DNA from: Hominenteromicrobium mulieris
Lineage (GTDB): Bacteria; Bacillota; Clostridia; Oscillospirales; Acutalibacteraceae
Reading direction: 5' to 3'
Assembly: GCA_021029595.1 (NCBI GenBank)
Contig: JAJJOY010000003.1
Location: forward strand, 310,001 to 374,000
Length of the DNA stretch: 64,000 nucleotides
Every line of letters begins with the position of its first letter. Position 1 is the stretch's first letter. Shown in pieces: positions 1 to 9,450 of this stretch. The position numbers were made by a program, and so were the translations under genes. The notes below the pieces were generated by a model. That model worked only from the letters and a program-made list of their open reading frames with translations, had not been told where the DNA came from and searched no databases.

Positions 1-52
1 AGTATTCCGCGCTCGGCATGCGTGCGGAGCAAAGCCGCGACCGATAACCCCC

Positions 53-81
53 TTGAAAAGCCTCTCCGATTGTGCTACTAT
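53..81 (+). promoter_or_regulatory. Sigma-A promoter of the GH36 gene
   Basis: TTGAAA at 53-58, a 17 bp spacer and TACTAT at 76-81, preceded by TGC (extended -10). Transcription would start near 88. This leaves a 50 nt leader to the ATG at 139 and argues against any start upstream of it. Confidence 0.75.
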
Positions 82-138
82 TTGTACAGACAACTCAGCA
101 TAGATCACAGCAGATTTATCTGCGGAAAGGCTTATACT

Positions 139-2277
139 ATGGATTTGATTCAAATTGACGAAAACGGGCTGCATCTCGTTTTTGAAAAGACGGAAGATTT
201 CGGCTGCAAGCTGCTGCACTTCTCTGCGCTCCCCTTTGACGAGCGCAGTCTGCTGCAAGTGCACGACCGCGAGACGGGCGGCTTGCGCCTGAACACCGAG
301 CGATACAATCTCTTGGAAATTATGATTTCCGGGCAGAACCGACCGGGCGAGCGCCACGGCAACAAATACATTTCCACAAGCCCCGGCGACCGCATGAAGC
401 TCGTCTATTTTGCAGACAAGCACAACGAGTTCGGCCGCAAGCTGGAAATCCACATGGAAGATAAGACCTGCGGTATTGAAACGATTTCGCATATGCAGTT
501 TTATAACGGCGTTCAGGCTGTACGCTGCTGGACGGACGTGAAAAATGTCGGAACAGAGCCGCAGGGGCTGGAATACGTTTCCTCCTTTGCCCTCACCGGC
601 ATCGAAAAAGAGGGTATGCTTTCGACCGACGACAAAATGCGCGTCTGGTACCCGCACAACGGCTGGCAGCGCGAAATGCAGTGGGAAAGCTACACCTTCC
701 CGCAGCTCGGTCTCGCCCGCTGCCAGCCCGAGGAAATTCAGCGCTCCTCTAAGGTGATTGGTGCGACGAACATCGGCAACTGGTCTACAAAGGAATACCT
801 GCCGATGGGACTGCTTGAAAACACGGAAACGGGCTCCAATTTATTCTGGCAGATCGAGCACAACGGCTCGTGGCACTGGGAGATCAGCGACCAGATGGGC
901 AACTTCTACATTCAGTTGAGCGGCCCGACGGAAACGGAATCGCACTGGTGGAAGAATTTGCAGCCGGGCGAAACATTCACGACAGTGCCGGTGTGCGTAG
1001 GCTCCACGCTCGGCAAATTTGATGACGCCATGGGCGAGCTGACGAAGTACCGCCGCATGATTCGCCGCAAAAATGCGGACAACGAGAAACTGTGCGTCAT
1101 TTTCAACGACTACATGAACTGCCTGTGGGGCAACCCGACGACGGCGAAAGAGCTGCCGCTCATCGACGCGGCGCACAAGGCGGGCTGCGAATACTTCTGC
1201 GTGGACGCAGGCTGGTACGCGGACGGCTTCTGGTGGGACAACGTGGGCGAATGGCTGCCGAGTAAGGAACGTTTCCCGAACGGCCTTGAGGAAGTGATGG
1301 ACTACATCCGCTCGAAGGGCATGATCCCGGGCGTGTGGCTCGAAATTGAAGTAATGGGCATTTGCTGCCCGAAGGCCGCGCGCGTGCACCCGGACTGGTT
1401 CTTCACACGCCACGGCAAAAAGGTGCACGACCGCAGCCGCTGGCAGCTCGATTTCCGCAACCCGGAGGTCGTGGAGCACGCAAATGAGGTCGTTGACCGC
1501 CTTGTACGCGACTACCACGTGGGCTACATCAAGATGGATTACAACATTGAGCCGGGCATCGGCACGGAATTAAACGCCGACAGTGTGGGCGACGGTTTAC
1601 TCGGGCACGAGCGCGCATATCTTGCTTGGCTTGATTCCGTCTTTGCCCGCTACCCCGACCTTGTGATTGAAAACTGTTCCTCGGGCGGCATGCGCATCGA
1701 CTACGCGATGCTCTCGCGCCACAGCATTCAGTCTACGAGCGACCAGGAGGACTACCTGCGCTATGCGTCCATTGCGGCGAACGCGCCCTCGGGTCTGACG
1801 CCGGAGCAAAGCGCCATTTGGAGCTACCCGATGAAGGGCGGCGGACGCGAGGAAGCCGTATTTAATATGTGCAATGCGCTGATGCAGCGCATTCACCAGA
1901 GCGGTCACCTTGCGGAAATTCCCGAGGAAGACTTCACGCTCGTCAAGGAAGCGCTCGATTATTACAAGACGATCCGCGGCGACATCAAGCGCGCGCTGCC
2001 GTTCTGGCCGCTCGGTACGTCGCACTTTGCAGACACATGGGTCTCGCTGGGCCTTAAAACCGCGCACAAGGCGTACATCACCGTGTGGAGACGTGGCGCG
2101 CCGGACGGCCGCTGCACGCTGCCCGTGGATTTCCTGCGCGGCAACGAGCACGTAAATGTGCGCTGCGCATACCCCGCAAACCACAACACGAAATGCGCAT
2201 GGAATCCGGAAAAGGGCACGCTGACCGTGGACCTGCCCGCCCCCATCTGCGCCAGAATTTTTGAGCTTGAATATTAA
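139..2277 (+). CDS. Alpha-galactosidase, glycoside hydrolase family 36
   Basis: Predicted to release terminal alpha-galactose from oligosaccharides such as raffinose or melibiose. The 712-residue length and the order (N-terminal beta-sandwich, central TIM barrel, small C-terminal beta domain) fit GH36. The catalytic region is recognisable: the KMDYN segment carries the nucleophile aspartate and ENCSSGG follows in the next strands; VDAGWYADGFWW is the substrate-pocket aromatic stretch. There is no signal peptide, so it is cytoplasmic and needs an importer. The ATG at 139 was chosen over the longer frame because it follows a GGAAAGG ribosome site and lies downstream of a good promoter. GH36 also contains N-acetylgalactosaminidases, so the exact sugar is not certain. 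Confidence 0.88.
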   Translation: MDLIQIDENGLHLVFEKTEDFGCKLLHFSALPFDERSLLQVHDRETGGLRLNTERYNLLEIMISGQNRPGERHGNKYISTSPGDRMKLVYFADKHNEFGRKLEIHMEDKTCGIETISHMQFYNGVQAVRCWTDVKNVGTEPQGLEYVSSFALTGIEKEGMLSTDDKMRVWYPHNGWQREMQWESYTFPQLGLARCQPEEIQRSSKVIGATNIGNWSTKEYLPMGLLENTETGSNLFWQIEHNGSWHWEISDQMGNFYIQLSGPTETESHWWKNLQPGETFTTVPVCVGSTLGKFDDAMGELTKYRRMIRRKNADNEKLCVIFNDYMNCLWGNPTTAKELPLIDAAHKAGCEYFCVDAGWYADGFWWDNVGEWLPSKERFPNGLEEVMDYIRSKGMIPGVWLEIEVMGICCPKAARVHPDWFFTRHGKKVHDRSRWQLDFRNPEVVEHANEVVDRLVRDYHVGYIKMDYNIEPGIGTELNADSVGDGLLGHERAYLAWLDSVFARYPDLVIENCSSGGMRIDYAMLSRHSIQSTSDQEDYLRYASIAANAPSGLTPEQSAIWSYPMKGGGREEAVFNMCNALMQRIHQSGHLAEIPEEDFTLVKEALDYYKTIRGDIKRALPFWPLGTSHFADTWVSLGLKTAHKAYITVWRRGAPDGRCTLPVDFLRGNEHVNVRCAYPANHNTKCAWNPEKGTLTVDLPAPICARIFELEY

Positions 2278-2503
2278 ACCTGCACCTGAACCCGTACAGG
2301 ACACCGTGCAAAATCCCGATGCAGACGAAGAAAGACATCTCGCGGAAGAAGCGCGGCAGCGCGTGGAGGAAGCGCAGCGCCGGGCGGAGCGTGCCGCACA
2401 GAAAATGGAAGACGCAATGAAGCGCGCCAAGCTTGCGCAGGAGCAGTTAAAAAAGGCGCAGGCAGAGGCCGAAAAGCTCAAAAATCAGAACAAAAAGACG
2501 TAA
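2261..2503 (+). CDS. Small charged coiled-coil protein, function unknown
   Basis: An 80-residue frame starting with TTG overlaps the end of the GH36 gene by 17 nt and stops just before a strong terminator. From about residue 22 it is almost entirely Glu, Arg, Lys, Ala and Gln with heptad-like spacing, which predicts one long soluble coiled coil; no membrane segment or known domain is seen. No convincing ribosome site precedes the TTG, so expression would depend on coupling to GH36 translation. The composition could be a by-product of GC-rich sequence, but the frame fills the gap up to the terminator exactly. Confidence 0.45.
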   Translation: MSLNIKPAPEPVQDTVQNPDADEERHLAEEARQRVEEAQRRAERAAQKMEDAMKRAKLAQEQLKKAQAEAEKLKNQNKKT

Positions 2504-2555
2504 AAAATCGCCCGCAGGCACGGAAAACGGTTGCCTGCGGGCGATGGTTTTTGAA
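2502..2555. terminator. Bidirectional intrinsic terminator
   Basis: A perfect 13 bp stem (2508-2520 with 2532-2544, 11 nt loop) is flanked by T-rich tracts on both strands. It ends the GH36 transcript from the left and the membrane protein transcript from the right. Confidence 0.9.
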
Positions 2556-2557
2556 TT

Positions 2558-3607
2558 TTACTTTTCGATGTCTTTTTCGACGTTCTGCGGAGCAGTGGGC
2601 GAAGAAGCGGGCTGCACGGGCATCTGCACGGAAGCCGCTGCGGGTGCCGAAACGGGTGCGTAGGCGCTGCGCATTTTGGCGGTGGTGACCATGTGCTTTG
2701 CGCCCTTTGCCATGGCGATGATGGTAGGCACGGCACCGATGACGGCGAAGAGATAGACCTGCGCAAGGCCGCCGAAGTAATCGCCGGAATCGACATAGCC
2801 TTCTTTGATAAGATCCATCATGGCGCGGAACGCGGTGAAGAAATCGGTCTCATAGAACTGCGCCGCGGTGATTGACCAATCGGCCTGATACGCAAGGAAG
2901 ATCATCAGGAGCATCAAAACGCAGGAAATGATGATGCCCGGTGTGCCGAGCTTTTTGCCGAGCATTTCGTAGCCCTTTAACGTGCAGATGGCCATGACAA
3001 GGCCGGAAACGGCGGCGACGTAGCCGAGCTGACCGACAATGACGATGACGACGGCGCCGATAAGCGAACCGATGAGCGCACCTACGATACCGGGCAAAAC
3101 CTGCTCCTGCTTCTGCATTTTTGTCTGGTTCTGCTGCGCGGCGGCTTCGCTGACCTGCCCGAAGCACGGTTCACACAAAAGGTACGCGTTGCCGGAGACG
3201 GTGTAGGCGTCTACGCCCTCCGGGCGACCGCAATGCTCGCAGCAATTTGTATACCCGTTTGTTCTGAGGAACGTGATGAGCGTATCAAGCGCACTGTGCA
3301 GGGCCTCTGCCATTTTATCTTTATTGCCGGAGAGCTTCACAAGGAAATTGACGCGGAAACGCTGCACGGTACAGCCGCTCAAAACCTTATTCATTTTCTC
3401 GAGCGGTTTGAAATCCGCGGGGTTCGGCGCCATGCCCATGCGCGAGACCGAAAGCGAAAGCATATAGTAGACGCGGTTGTTGGCGTTCGGCATAATGGTG
3501 ACAGTATACCCCTGCACATTGCCGAAAACGCCCTCTGCATTCGGGTCATACATAAGGCCGTTCACACCGGCCGCTGCCGCAAGCTTTGCCATTTGACTTT
3601 TGTTCAT
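2558..3607 (-). CDS. Zinc-ribbon-containing membrane protein, function unknown
   Basis: The 349-residue protein has a soluble N-terminal part of about 130 residues, then two cysteine pairs (CCEHC and CEPC, about residues 120-147) that look like a small zinc ribbon. After a Gln-rich linker come two or more hydrophobic segments around residues 170-230, another near 290-310, and a Pro/Ala-rich tail. The start is the ATG at 3607, eight nt after GGAGG; the longer TTG frame would place that ribosome site inside the gene. No family is recognised. It could sense or anchor something at the membrane, but that is inference only. Confidence 0.7.
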   Translation of the reverse strand: MNKSQMAKLAAAAGVNGLMYDPNAEGVFGNVQGYTVTIMPNANNRVYYMLSLSVSRMGMAPNPADFKPLEKMNKVLSGCTVQRFRVNFLVKLSGNKDKMAEALHSALDTLITFLRTNGYTNCCEHCGRPEGVDAYTVSGNAYLLCEPCFGQVSEAAAQQNQTKMQKQEQVLPGIVGALIGSLIGAVVIVIVGQLGYVAAVSGLVMAICTLKGYEMLGKKLGTPGIIISCVLMLLMIFLAYQADWSITAAQFYETDFFTAFRAMMDLIKEGYVDSGDYFGGLAQVYLFAVIGAVPTIIAMAKGAKHMVTTAKMRSAYAPVSAPAAASVQMPVQPASSPTAPQNVEKDIEK

Positions 3608-3652
3608 ATTCCAATCCTCCAAATGTTGTTCTTTACCTGTATTCTACTATAT

Positions 3653-3817
3653 TCAGGTTGGTTCGTCAATCGGGTGGCGCAGGAAGTTTTTGTTGCCGAA
3701 CTCGCCGGAATGTACCTTAATGGCGACGTTGCCGGGCAGCTTGCAATCGAGCTGCTTATACATTTCAATGACCTTTTCAGGGATGACCGTTTTTGTGAAA
3801 TAAACCTTGGGTTTCAC
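3653..3817 (-). pseudogene. Truncated DUF362 family gene (N-terminal 54 residues only)
   Basis: An AGGAGG site precedes a GTG at 3817 and a short frame whose product begins MKPKVYFTK and contains VAIKVHSGE and GNKNFLR. As I know the family, these match the extreme N-terminus of DUF362 iron-sulfur-type proteins, which are normally several hundred residues long. The frame stops after 54 residues, and the sequence up to the next gene (3607) shows no continuation in any frame. It is therefore best read as a remnant that keeps its own translation signals in front of the zinc-ribbon membrane gene. Confidence 0.6.
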
Positions 3818-3868
3818 GAAAATTCCTCCTAAGAATTCGTTATGTACGGGTGTGACTCCGCATACATT

Positions 3869-3899
3869 TCTATAACATTAAAAGTTTACTTTAAGTCAA
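3869..3899 (-). promoter_or_regulatory. Possible promoter of the DUF362 remnant and membrane protein gene
   Basis: TTGACT (3894-3899) and TATAGA (3869-3874) with a TG one base before the -10 box. The 19 bp spacing is long, so the call is tentative. Confidence 0.35.
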
Positions 3900-4043
3900 T
3901 ATGCGTTTTGGCTAATTTTGCACCGGTCAATTTGGTGTGTTCACCGGATTTGCAAGCAGAATGTTCAAAAAGTCTTTTCTTCCGGAACTTTCTGCGGTAA
4001 AATAGGGAAAAACGGAGCATGATGCAGGAAAGGAAGTATTTTG

Positions 4044-4913
4044 ATGCAGAAACCGCTTGTCAGCGTTATCGTGCCGATCTACAACGCGCAGAACAACATT
4101 GTGCGCTGCGTGGAGAGCATTCGGCGGCAGACGTATGAAAATCTTGAAATATTGCTTTTGAACGACGGCTCTAAGGACGTGAGCTACCCGGTGTGCGAGA
4201 TGCTCTCGAAGGCAGACGCGCGCATCGTTTTGATTGATAAGGAAAACTCCGGCGTTTCGGCGACGCGGAACCTCGGCATGCGCATGGCGCGGGGCAAATA
4301 TTTGCAGTTTGTGGACGCGGACGACACACTGGAGCCGTTTGCGACAGAACTCCTCGTTCAGCGTGCGGAGGATAACAACGCCGATCTCGTCATTGCGGCG
4401 TATAACCGCATTGTGCCGTACAAGCCGAAAAAGGAAGCGAAGCTTGACCCGCTTTTGCCGAATAAAAAGAAGCAGCTGACGGAGCGGCTGGCGAAATTCC
4501 AGACATTCGGCTTTCTGCCGATGGGCTTTATGACAAAGGAAGAATTCGCCTGCGGGCTGATGCAGGAGCCGGCGAGCTTTTACTACGGCGTGATGTGGAA
4601 CAAGCTTTACCGCGCCGATTTGGTGCGCGCACACACGGACGTGCGGTGCAGCGAGGAAATGACGTGGAGCGAAGACCTGTATTTTAATTTGACGTACATA
4701 CGCTATGCAGAACGGTTTTTTGCGCTGACCGCGCCAATCTACAACTACTACGACAACCCCGGCAGCGCGGTGCATCTGACGAAGGTGCGCACGGCGATTA
4801 CGGCGCGCACGGCGCTTTTCAGCTACTACAAGGAATTATACGAGCAGCTTGGGCTGTACGAAGAAAACAAGCTGCAGATTTTCAAATACCTCATCTCCTC
4901 TTCGGAGGCGTGA
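4044..4913 (+). CDS. Family 2 glycosyltransferase
   Basis: A 289-residue GT-A type transferase that would move a sugar from a nucleotide donor to a cell-surface glycan or lipid. The N-terminus VSVIVPIYN, the ENSGVSATRN segment and the metal/donor-binding FVDADDT motif near residue 90 are typical of GT2. No transmembrane segment is obvious. The ATG at 4044 was preferred to the adjacent TTG because of spacing from the AGGAAAGGAAG site. The pepD gene begins 20 nt after its stop, so both are probably on one transcript. Acceptor and sugar cannot be told. Confidence 0.85.
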   Translation: MQKPLVSVIVPIYNAQNNIVRCVESIRRQTYENLEILLLNDGSKDVSYPVCEMLSKADARIVLIDKENSGVSATRNLGMRMARGKYLQFVDADDTLEPFATELLVQRAEDNNADLVIAAYNRIVPYKPKKEAKLDPLLPNKKKQLTERLAKFQTFGFLPMGFMTKEEFACGLMQEPASFYYGVMWNKLYRADLVRAHTDVRCSEEMTWSEDLYFNLTYIRYAERFFALTAPIYNYYDNPGSAVHLTKVRTAITARTALFSYYKELYEQLGLYEENKLQIFKYLISSSEA

Positions 4914-4933
4914 GCGCGGAAAGGACGTTTAAC

Positions 4934-6376
4934 ATGGCATTCGTACTCGACCAATTAAAGCCGAACCAGAAATATTTTGAGGCAATCTGCGGCATTCCGC
5001 ACCCCTCAACCGAAGAAAAAGCCGTAAGCGACTACGTGTGCTCCGTTGCGGAAAAGCTCGGTTTAAACTACGAGCAGGACAAATTTGGGAATGTCATCGT
5101 GCGCAAGCCGGCTTCTAAAGGGTACGAAGACGCGCCTGTCGTGATGCTGGAGGGGCACATGGATATGGTGTGCGTGAAAACACCCGAGAGCACGCATGAT
5201 TTTTCGCATGACCCCATTGAGATTTATGTGGACGACAAGGGCGACATCCGCGCGAAAGACACGACGCTCGGCGCGGACGACGGTTACGGCGTGGCGTACA
5301 TGCTGGCTGTGATGGAGGAGGATTTCCCCCACCCGCCGCTGGAGCTCGTCTTTACGGTGCAGGAGGAAAACGGCTGCAACGGCGTGGACGCGCTGGACGC
5401 GAGCAAGCTGAAATCCAGAAGAATGATCGGCCTTGACGTGATGGGCGAGACGGTGGAATACACAAGCTGCGTTTCCTGCTTTACGAGCGACCGGATGAAG
5501 CTTACGAAAACGTGCGAGACGGAGCCTGCAAAGGGCGCGGCTCTCATGCTGACGGTTTCCGGCGTGCAGCCGGTGCACTCCGGCGCAATGGTGCACCCGG
5601 AGCAGTTCAATGCGATTAAGATCACGGCGCGTTTGCTTAATGCGCTTTTCGAAAACGGCGCGGCGTACCGACTTTCCACCATGGAGGGCGGCGAAGCGGA
5701 AAACTATGCGCCGGTGGAGACGAAAACGGTGATCCTCTGCGACGAACCGGACGCAGTGAAGGCGATTTTAAACGGCGAGCTTGAGAAGATCGACCGCGAA
5801 TTGCAGGACGGCAAGCAGAATTTGACGCTTGAAATCCGCGATGCGGCGGCGAACGAGATGCTTTCGGATGCCGATACGCAGGCGATTGTCGATTTGATCT
5901 ACCTGATGCCCTCGAACACGGTGGCAATCCGGACCGCGGGCGAGGAGATGACGGCGACGAACAACGTGGGCACGGTATCGTTAAACGGCGGCGCATTTGA
6001 ACTGGTGATGTCCGACCGTGCGGCGAGCCGCAGCTTTAAAAACGGTGTGCTCGGCCGCGTGAAGCGCTTGGCTAAACTCTGCGGCTTCACGCTTGAAACG
6101 AGCCTGCGCTATGACTCCTGGGAATACCAGCCGAACTCCTACATGCGCCGCATGACGGCCGACCTGATGAAAGAAGTGTACGGCCACGAGATGATGGAGA
6201 CGGCGTGCCCGGGCGGACTTGAATGCTGCTCTTTACTGCCGCGCATGGAGGGGCTGGACGTTGTGATGTTCGCGCCCATCGGCGAAAACTGCCACACGAC
6301 AGACGAATATATGAATCTAAAATCGTTTGACCGCGTGTATGATTTCCTCAAAACGCTGCTTGGCAGGTTGAAATAA
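4934..6376 (+). CDS. pepD: Cytosolic nonspecific dipeptidase PepD (aminoacyl-histidine dipeptidase), M20 family
   Basis: A metal-dependent dipeptidase of 480 residues, the usual size for PepD. Metal-site segments are visible: MLEGHMDMV (His and Asp), TLGADDGYG (bridging Asp) and TVQEENGCNG (catalytic Glu and neighbour); a late GENCHTTDE segment supplies the last ligand. The lid domain lies between them. The chosen ATG has GGAAAGGA in front; the longer GTG frame overlaps the GT2 stop. It probably supplies amino acids from imported peptides. Confidence 0.93.
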   Translation: MAFVLDQLKPNQKYFEAICGIPHPSTEEKAVSDYVCSVAEKLGLNYEQDKFGNVIVRKPASKGYEDAPVVMLEGHMDMVCVKTPESTHDFSHDPIEIYVDDKGDIRAKDTTLGADDGYGVAYMLAVMEEDFPHPPLELVFTVQEENGCNGVDALDASKLKSRRMIGLDVMGETVEYTSCVSCFTSDRMKLTKTCETEPAKGAALMLTVSGVQPVHSGAMVHPEQFNAIKITARLLNALFENGAAYRLSTMEGGEAENYAPVETKTVILCDEPDAVKAILNGELEKIDRELQDGKQNLTLEIRDAAANEMLSDADTQAIVDLIYLMPSNTVAIRTAGEEMTATNNVGTVSLNGGAFELVMSDRAASRSFKNGVLGRVKRLAKLCGFTLETSLRYDSWEYQPNSYMRRMTADLMKEVYGHEMMETACPGGLECCSLLPRMEGLDVVMFAPIGENCHTTDEYMNLKSFDRVYDFLKTLLGRLK

Positions 6377-6401
6377 ATATTTATAATTTGATATAAATAT
6401 T

Positions 6402-6450
6402 AAAAAGCACGCCCCTTTCCGATGAATTTCGGGAAACGGCGTGCTTTACT
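6402..6450. terminator. Bidirectional intrinsic terminator
   Basis: AAAGCACGCC (6404-6413) pairs with GGCGTGCTTT (6438-6447), with further pairing of TTTCC/GGGAA inside. T/A tracts on both sides end pepD (+) and the converging CDF gene (-). Confidence 0.85.
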
Positions 6451-7610
6451 TATCTGCGATCTATGGTGACAACGGTGCGATAATCGGGATCGAGCTTTTG
6501 AATTTCGGCCTCCAACTTTTGGGTGATGACGGCGTCGCTGTCCTTCACCGCGAACGGCACGGCAGCGTCGAACACGATATTACTGTGCGTAACGCCCCAG
6601 ATGACGCGGAAATCGTGAATGGTGACGGTGGGATACAGCGCGGTGACGAGCGACTGCACTTTGCGGTGCAGCGCATCGGTGCGGGCATCGCCGACGATAA
6701 CGGGGTCAAGGTGAATGACCATGTGGATACCGAGGTCACGGCTGAAATCGCGCTCGATGTTATCGATGAGATCGTGGCTGACGAGAATGTCGTTTTTGGC
6801 ATCAACCTCACAATGGGCAGAGGCAAAACAGCGGCCCACGCCGTAGTTGTGCACAGCAAGGTCATGCATGCCGATGATGCCGGGGTACGAGAGCATTTTC
6901 TCGGTAATGGTCTGTACGAGTTCGCCCTCCGGCGCTTGGCCGAGGAGAGGATCTGCGGTGCTGATTGTAAGCTGCACGCCGGAGAACACGATGAACAGCG
7001 CAACCGCCGCGCCCATGTAGCCGTCCAAATTCACGCCGGTGAGCATGGTGATGACGGCGCCGAGCAGCACGACGCTTGTGGCGATGACATCGTTGCGGCT
7101 GTCCTTGGACGTGGCTTCGACGGACTCGGATTTGATCATGCGGCCGACCTTGCGGTAAAAGAGGCACTGCCAGAGCTTTGCCAGAATGGAAATGACGAGC
7201 ACAACGAGGGCGACGGGCGTGAGGGCGTTTTCCTCCGGCGTGAGGATTTTCTCAATGGACGACATGCCGAGCTGAAGCCCGAGGAAAATGACGATGAACG
7301 AGACGATGACGCCCGAAAGATACTCGATGCGCGCGTGGCCGAACGGGTGCTTTTCATCCGCCGGTTTACTTGCCATTTTAAAGCCGATGAGCGTGACAAC
7401 GGACGAGCCGGAATCTGTGAGGTTGTTGACGGCATCGGCCGTGACGGAAACACTGTGAAAAACCGTGCCGACGATAATCTTCATTAAAAAAAGCAGAAAA
7501 TTTGTGACGATACCGACGGCACCCGCCACGCGGCCGCATTTGTCGCGCACGGCAGGATCCTCGGTATTTTTATGATCGCGGACAAAGATCCGCAAAATGA
7601 GATCGGTCAT
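6450..7610 (-). CDS. Cation diffusion facilitator (CDF) family metal exporter
   Basis: A 386-residue membrane protein expected to export divalent metals (Zn, Mn, Co or Fe) in exchange for protons. TM2 carries DAVNNLTDSGSS (the metal-site aspartates), followed by the family signature HPFGHARIEYLSG and further hydrophobic segments. The C-terminal 180 residues form the soluble ferredoxin-like cytoplasmic domain. An AGGAG site precedes the ATG. It stands alone between two converging or terminated genes. The metal cannot be told from the sequence alone. Confidence 0.9.
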   Translation of the reverse strand: MTDLILRIFVRDHKNTEDPAVRDKCGRVAGAVGIVTNFLLFLMKIIVGTVFHSVSVTADAVNNLTDSGSSVVTLIGFKMASKPADEKHPFGHARIEYLSGVIVSFIVIFLGLQLGMSSIEKILTPEENALTPVALVVLVISILAKLWQCLFYRKVGRMIKSESVEATSKDSRNDVIATSVVLLGAVITMLTGVNLDGYMGAAVALFIVFSGVQLTISTADPLLGQAPEGELVQTITEKMLSYPGIIGMHDLAVHNYGVGRCFASAHCEVDAKNDILVSHDLIDNIERDFSRDLGIHMVIHLDPVIVGDARTDALHRKVQSLVTALYPTVTIHDFRVIWGVTHSNIVFDAAVPFAVKDSDAVITQKLEAEIQKLDPDYRTVVTIDRR

Positions 7611-7657
7611 AACGAAAATCTCCTTTTGGTTAGCGGCTGAAAACCCGCCAAATATGC

Positions 7658-7693
7658 AAGCAGAGCTTGAGGAAAGCTTCTCAAACTCTGCTT
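7658..7693 (-). terminator. Stem-loop downstream of the VOC gene
   Basis: AAGCAGAG (7658-7665) pairs with CTCTGCTT (7686-7693) with partial inner pairing. No good T-run follows on the minus strand, so it may be an mRNA 3' end stabiliser rather than a terminator. Confidence 0.45.
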
Positions 7694-7720
7694 TTGGGTG
7701 ATTTAATTTTGTAAATCGGC

Positions 7721-8113
7721 TTACTTCTGGTCAAAGAACTCGACGATTTCGCCGCAGGGGCCGGTGCAGAACGCAATGCGCGCGGTGATGTCGGAAAGCT
7801 CTACATCTTTCGGTTCGATGGTGATCTCGTAGCCGGCTTCACGGACACGGGCGACACAACCGTCGGTATCATCTGTTGCGAGCGCGAGATGGGCAAACTT
7901 GCCTTCCAGCGGCACATCGTTCTCTTCCGGGACGGGCAGCACTTCGATGCAGCTGTTGTCCCCGGTGGAGATCATCATGCAGGGGTATTTTTCGTCGCCC
8001 CACTGGCGCACGACCTTGAGGCCGAGCAGGTCAAGATAGAACGTTTTTGCTTTTTCAAACTGCGCATACGTCGGACGCAGTGCCACGTGGTGAATGCCTT
8101 TGATCAAGCTCAT
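7721..8113 (-). CDS. VOC superfamily (glyoxalase/dioxygenase fold) protein
   Basis: A 130-residue single-domain protein with the two babab modules of the vicinal oxygen chelate fold. IHHVALRPT gives the first metal histidine near the N-terminus, KFAHLALATDD a second near the middle and EIVEFFDQ the terminal glutamate. Such proteins act as lyases, isomerases or resistance proteins; the substrate is unknown. GGGAGG precedes the ATG at 8113; the longer frame has no ribosome site. Confidence 0.85.
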   Translation of the reverse strand: MSLIKGIHHVALRPTYAQFEKAKTFYLDLLGLKVVRQWGDEKYPCMMISTGDNSCIEVLPVPEENDVPLEGKFAHLALATDDTDGCVARVREAGYEITIEPKDVELSDITARIAFCTGPCGEIVEFFDQK

Positions 8114-8141
8114 TTTATTTTCCTCCCAAAAGTACATTTTA

Positions 8142-8171
8142 TAAAGACAGGGTATCGAGACCGATACCCTG
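8142..8171 (-). terminator. ftsZ terminator
   Basis: A perfect 10 bp stem (8148-8157 with 8162-8171) with a 4 nt loop lies 20 nt after the ftsZ stop and is followed by TCTTTAT on the minus strand. Confidence 0.7.
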
Positions 8172-8190
8172 CTTGATTTGTAATTCTAAA

Positions 8191-9303
8191 TTACTTTCTG
8201 TTGAAGATGGACATGATGTCGGAGAAGGTATCATCGTCGCTCTTCGCGGAAGTTGTGCTGCCGGTGCTCGGCGCAGACGGGTTGCCAAAGAGGTCTGCGT
8301 CGCTGATAGCCGGAGCTGCGGGCTTCTGGGTCTTTTCGCCGTTCATGCCGTCGAAGCCGGTCGCAATAACGGTGACCATCATCTCGTCTTCCATCGTCTC
8401 GTCGAATGCAGCACCCCAAATGATGTTTGCATCCTCGCTTGCGCGCTCGGTGATGAGCTGAGACGCGACATCGATCTCGTCGAGAGCGATGTCCGGAGAG
8501 GATTTGATGTTGATGATGACGCCCTTGGCGCCTGCGATAGCGGTCTCAAGCAGCGGACTGGAGATAGCCGCAACAGCTGCCTGCTCTGCCTTGTCCTTGC
8601 CTGCCGCACGACCGACGCCCATGTGTGCGTAGCCTGCATCCTGCATGATGGACTTGACATCCTCGAAGTCGAGGTTGACGATGCCCGGGATCTGGATGAG
8701 GTCGGAAATGCTCTGTACGCCCTGACGGAGAACGTCATCGGCGATGCTGAATGCGTTTGCAAGCGTAATGCGCTGCTCGCTGACGAGCTTCAGTCTTTCG
8801 TTCGGGATGACAACGAGGGAATCGACGTGCTTGCGCAGCTCTGCAATGCCCTTTTCTGCCTGATCCATACGGCGCTTGCCTTCAAAAGCGAACGGCTTTG
8901 TGACGATGCCGACAGTGAGGGCACCCATATCCTTTGCAATCTCTGCAACGACCGGTGCTGCACCTGTGCCGGTGCCGCCGCCCATACCGGCGGTGACGAA
9001 GACCATGTCTGCGCCCTTGAGGGTAGCTGCGATCAGCTCGCGGCTCTCCTCGGCAGCCTTTGCGCCAACCTCCGGCTTGGAGCCTGCGCCTCTGCCCTGT
9101 GTATTCTTTTCACCGATCTGCACGCGGGTCTTGGCCTGCGAGCGGGACAGTGCCTGACGGTCTGTATTCATGCAGACGAGCTCGACGTGCTGCACGCCGG
9201 CATCTGCCATGCGGTTTACGGCGTTTCCGCCGCCGCCGCCTACACCAACGACCTTAATGGTCTGGGGGGTCTCTTCAAGCATGTTATCAATTTCAAACGG
9301 CAT
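8191..9303 (-). CDS. ftsZ: Cell division GTPase FtsZ
   Basis: Tubulin-like GTPase of 370 residues that polymerises into the division ring. [14 protein letters not shown] opens the nucleotide fold, [10 protein letters not shown] is the tubulin signature, and [11 protein letters not shown] is the T7 loop that completes the active site of the next subunit. A short acidic linker leads to a conserved-looking C-terminus ending SIFNRK, the usual anchor-binding peptide. AGGAGG precedes the ATG at 9303. It is the last gene of the division cluster but has its own promoter and repeat-bearing leader. ftsA is not beside it. Confidence 0.98.
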   Translation of the reverse strand: MPFEIDNMLEETPQTIKVVGVGGGGGNAVNRMADAGVQHVELVCMNTDRQALSRSQAKTRVQIGEKNTQGRGAGSKPEVGAKAAEESRELIAATLKGADMVFVTAGMGGGTGTGAAPVVAEIAKDMGALTVGIVTKPFAFEGKRRMDQAEKGIAELRKHVDSLVVIPNERLKLVSEQRITLANAFSIADDVLRQGVQSISDLIQIPGIVNLDFEDVKSIMQDAGYAHMGVGRAAGKDKAEQAAVAAISSPLLETAIAGAKGVIINIKSSPDIALDEIDVASQLITERASEDANIIWGAAFDETMEDEMMVTVIATGFDGMNGEKTQKPAAPAISDADLFGNPSAPSTGSTTSAKSDDDTFSDIMSIFNRK

Positions 9304-9450
9304 TTTATGTTCCTCCTTGATTTGGTCTTTAACCGTTAACGATCCGCACGGATCCGGGATTTTCATTCATCACGCCGCCTCCGGATTCAAAACGGTTTTC
9401 TCTCGAGCTTCGATCAAATCCGCCGGATAGCGTCCCATAAAGGGCCATAC

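Noticed and set aside
1..52. Short open frame at the left edge ending with TAA at 45-47, possibly the tail of an upstream gene
   Set aside because: Only fourteen codons are visible and no family can be recognised; the promoter at 53 starts right after it.
841..2481. Long minus-strand frames opposite the GH36 gene
   Set aside because: Shadows of a clear plus-strand gene with catalytic motifs; composition is Arg/Ala/Val-rich and lacks ribosome sites.
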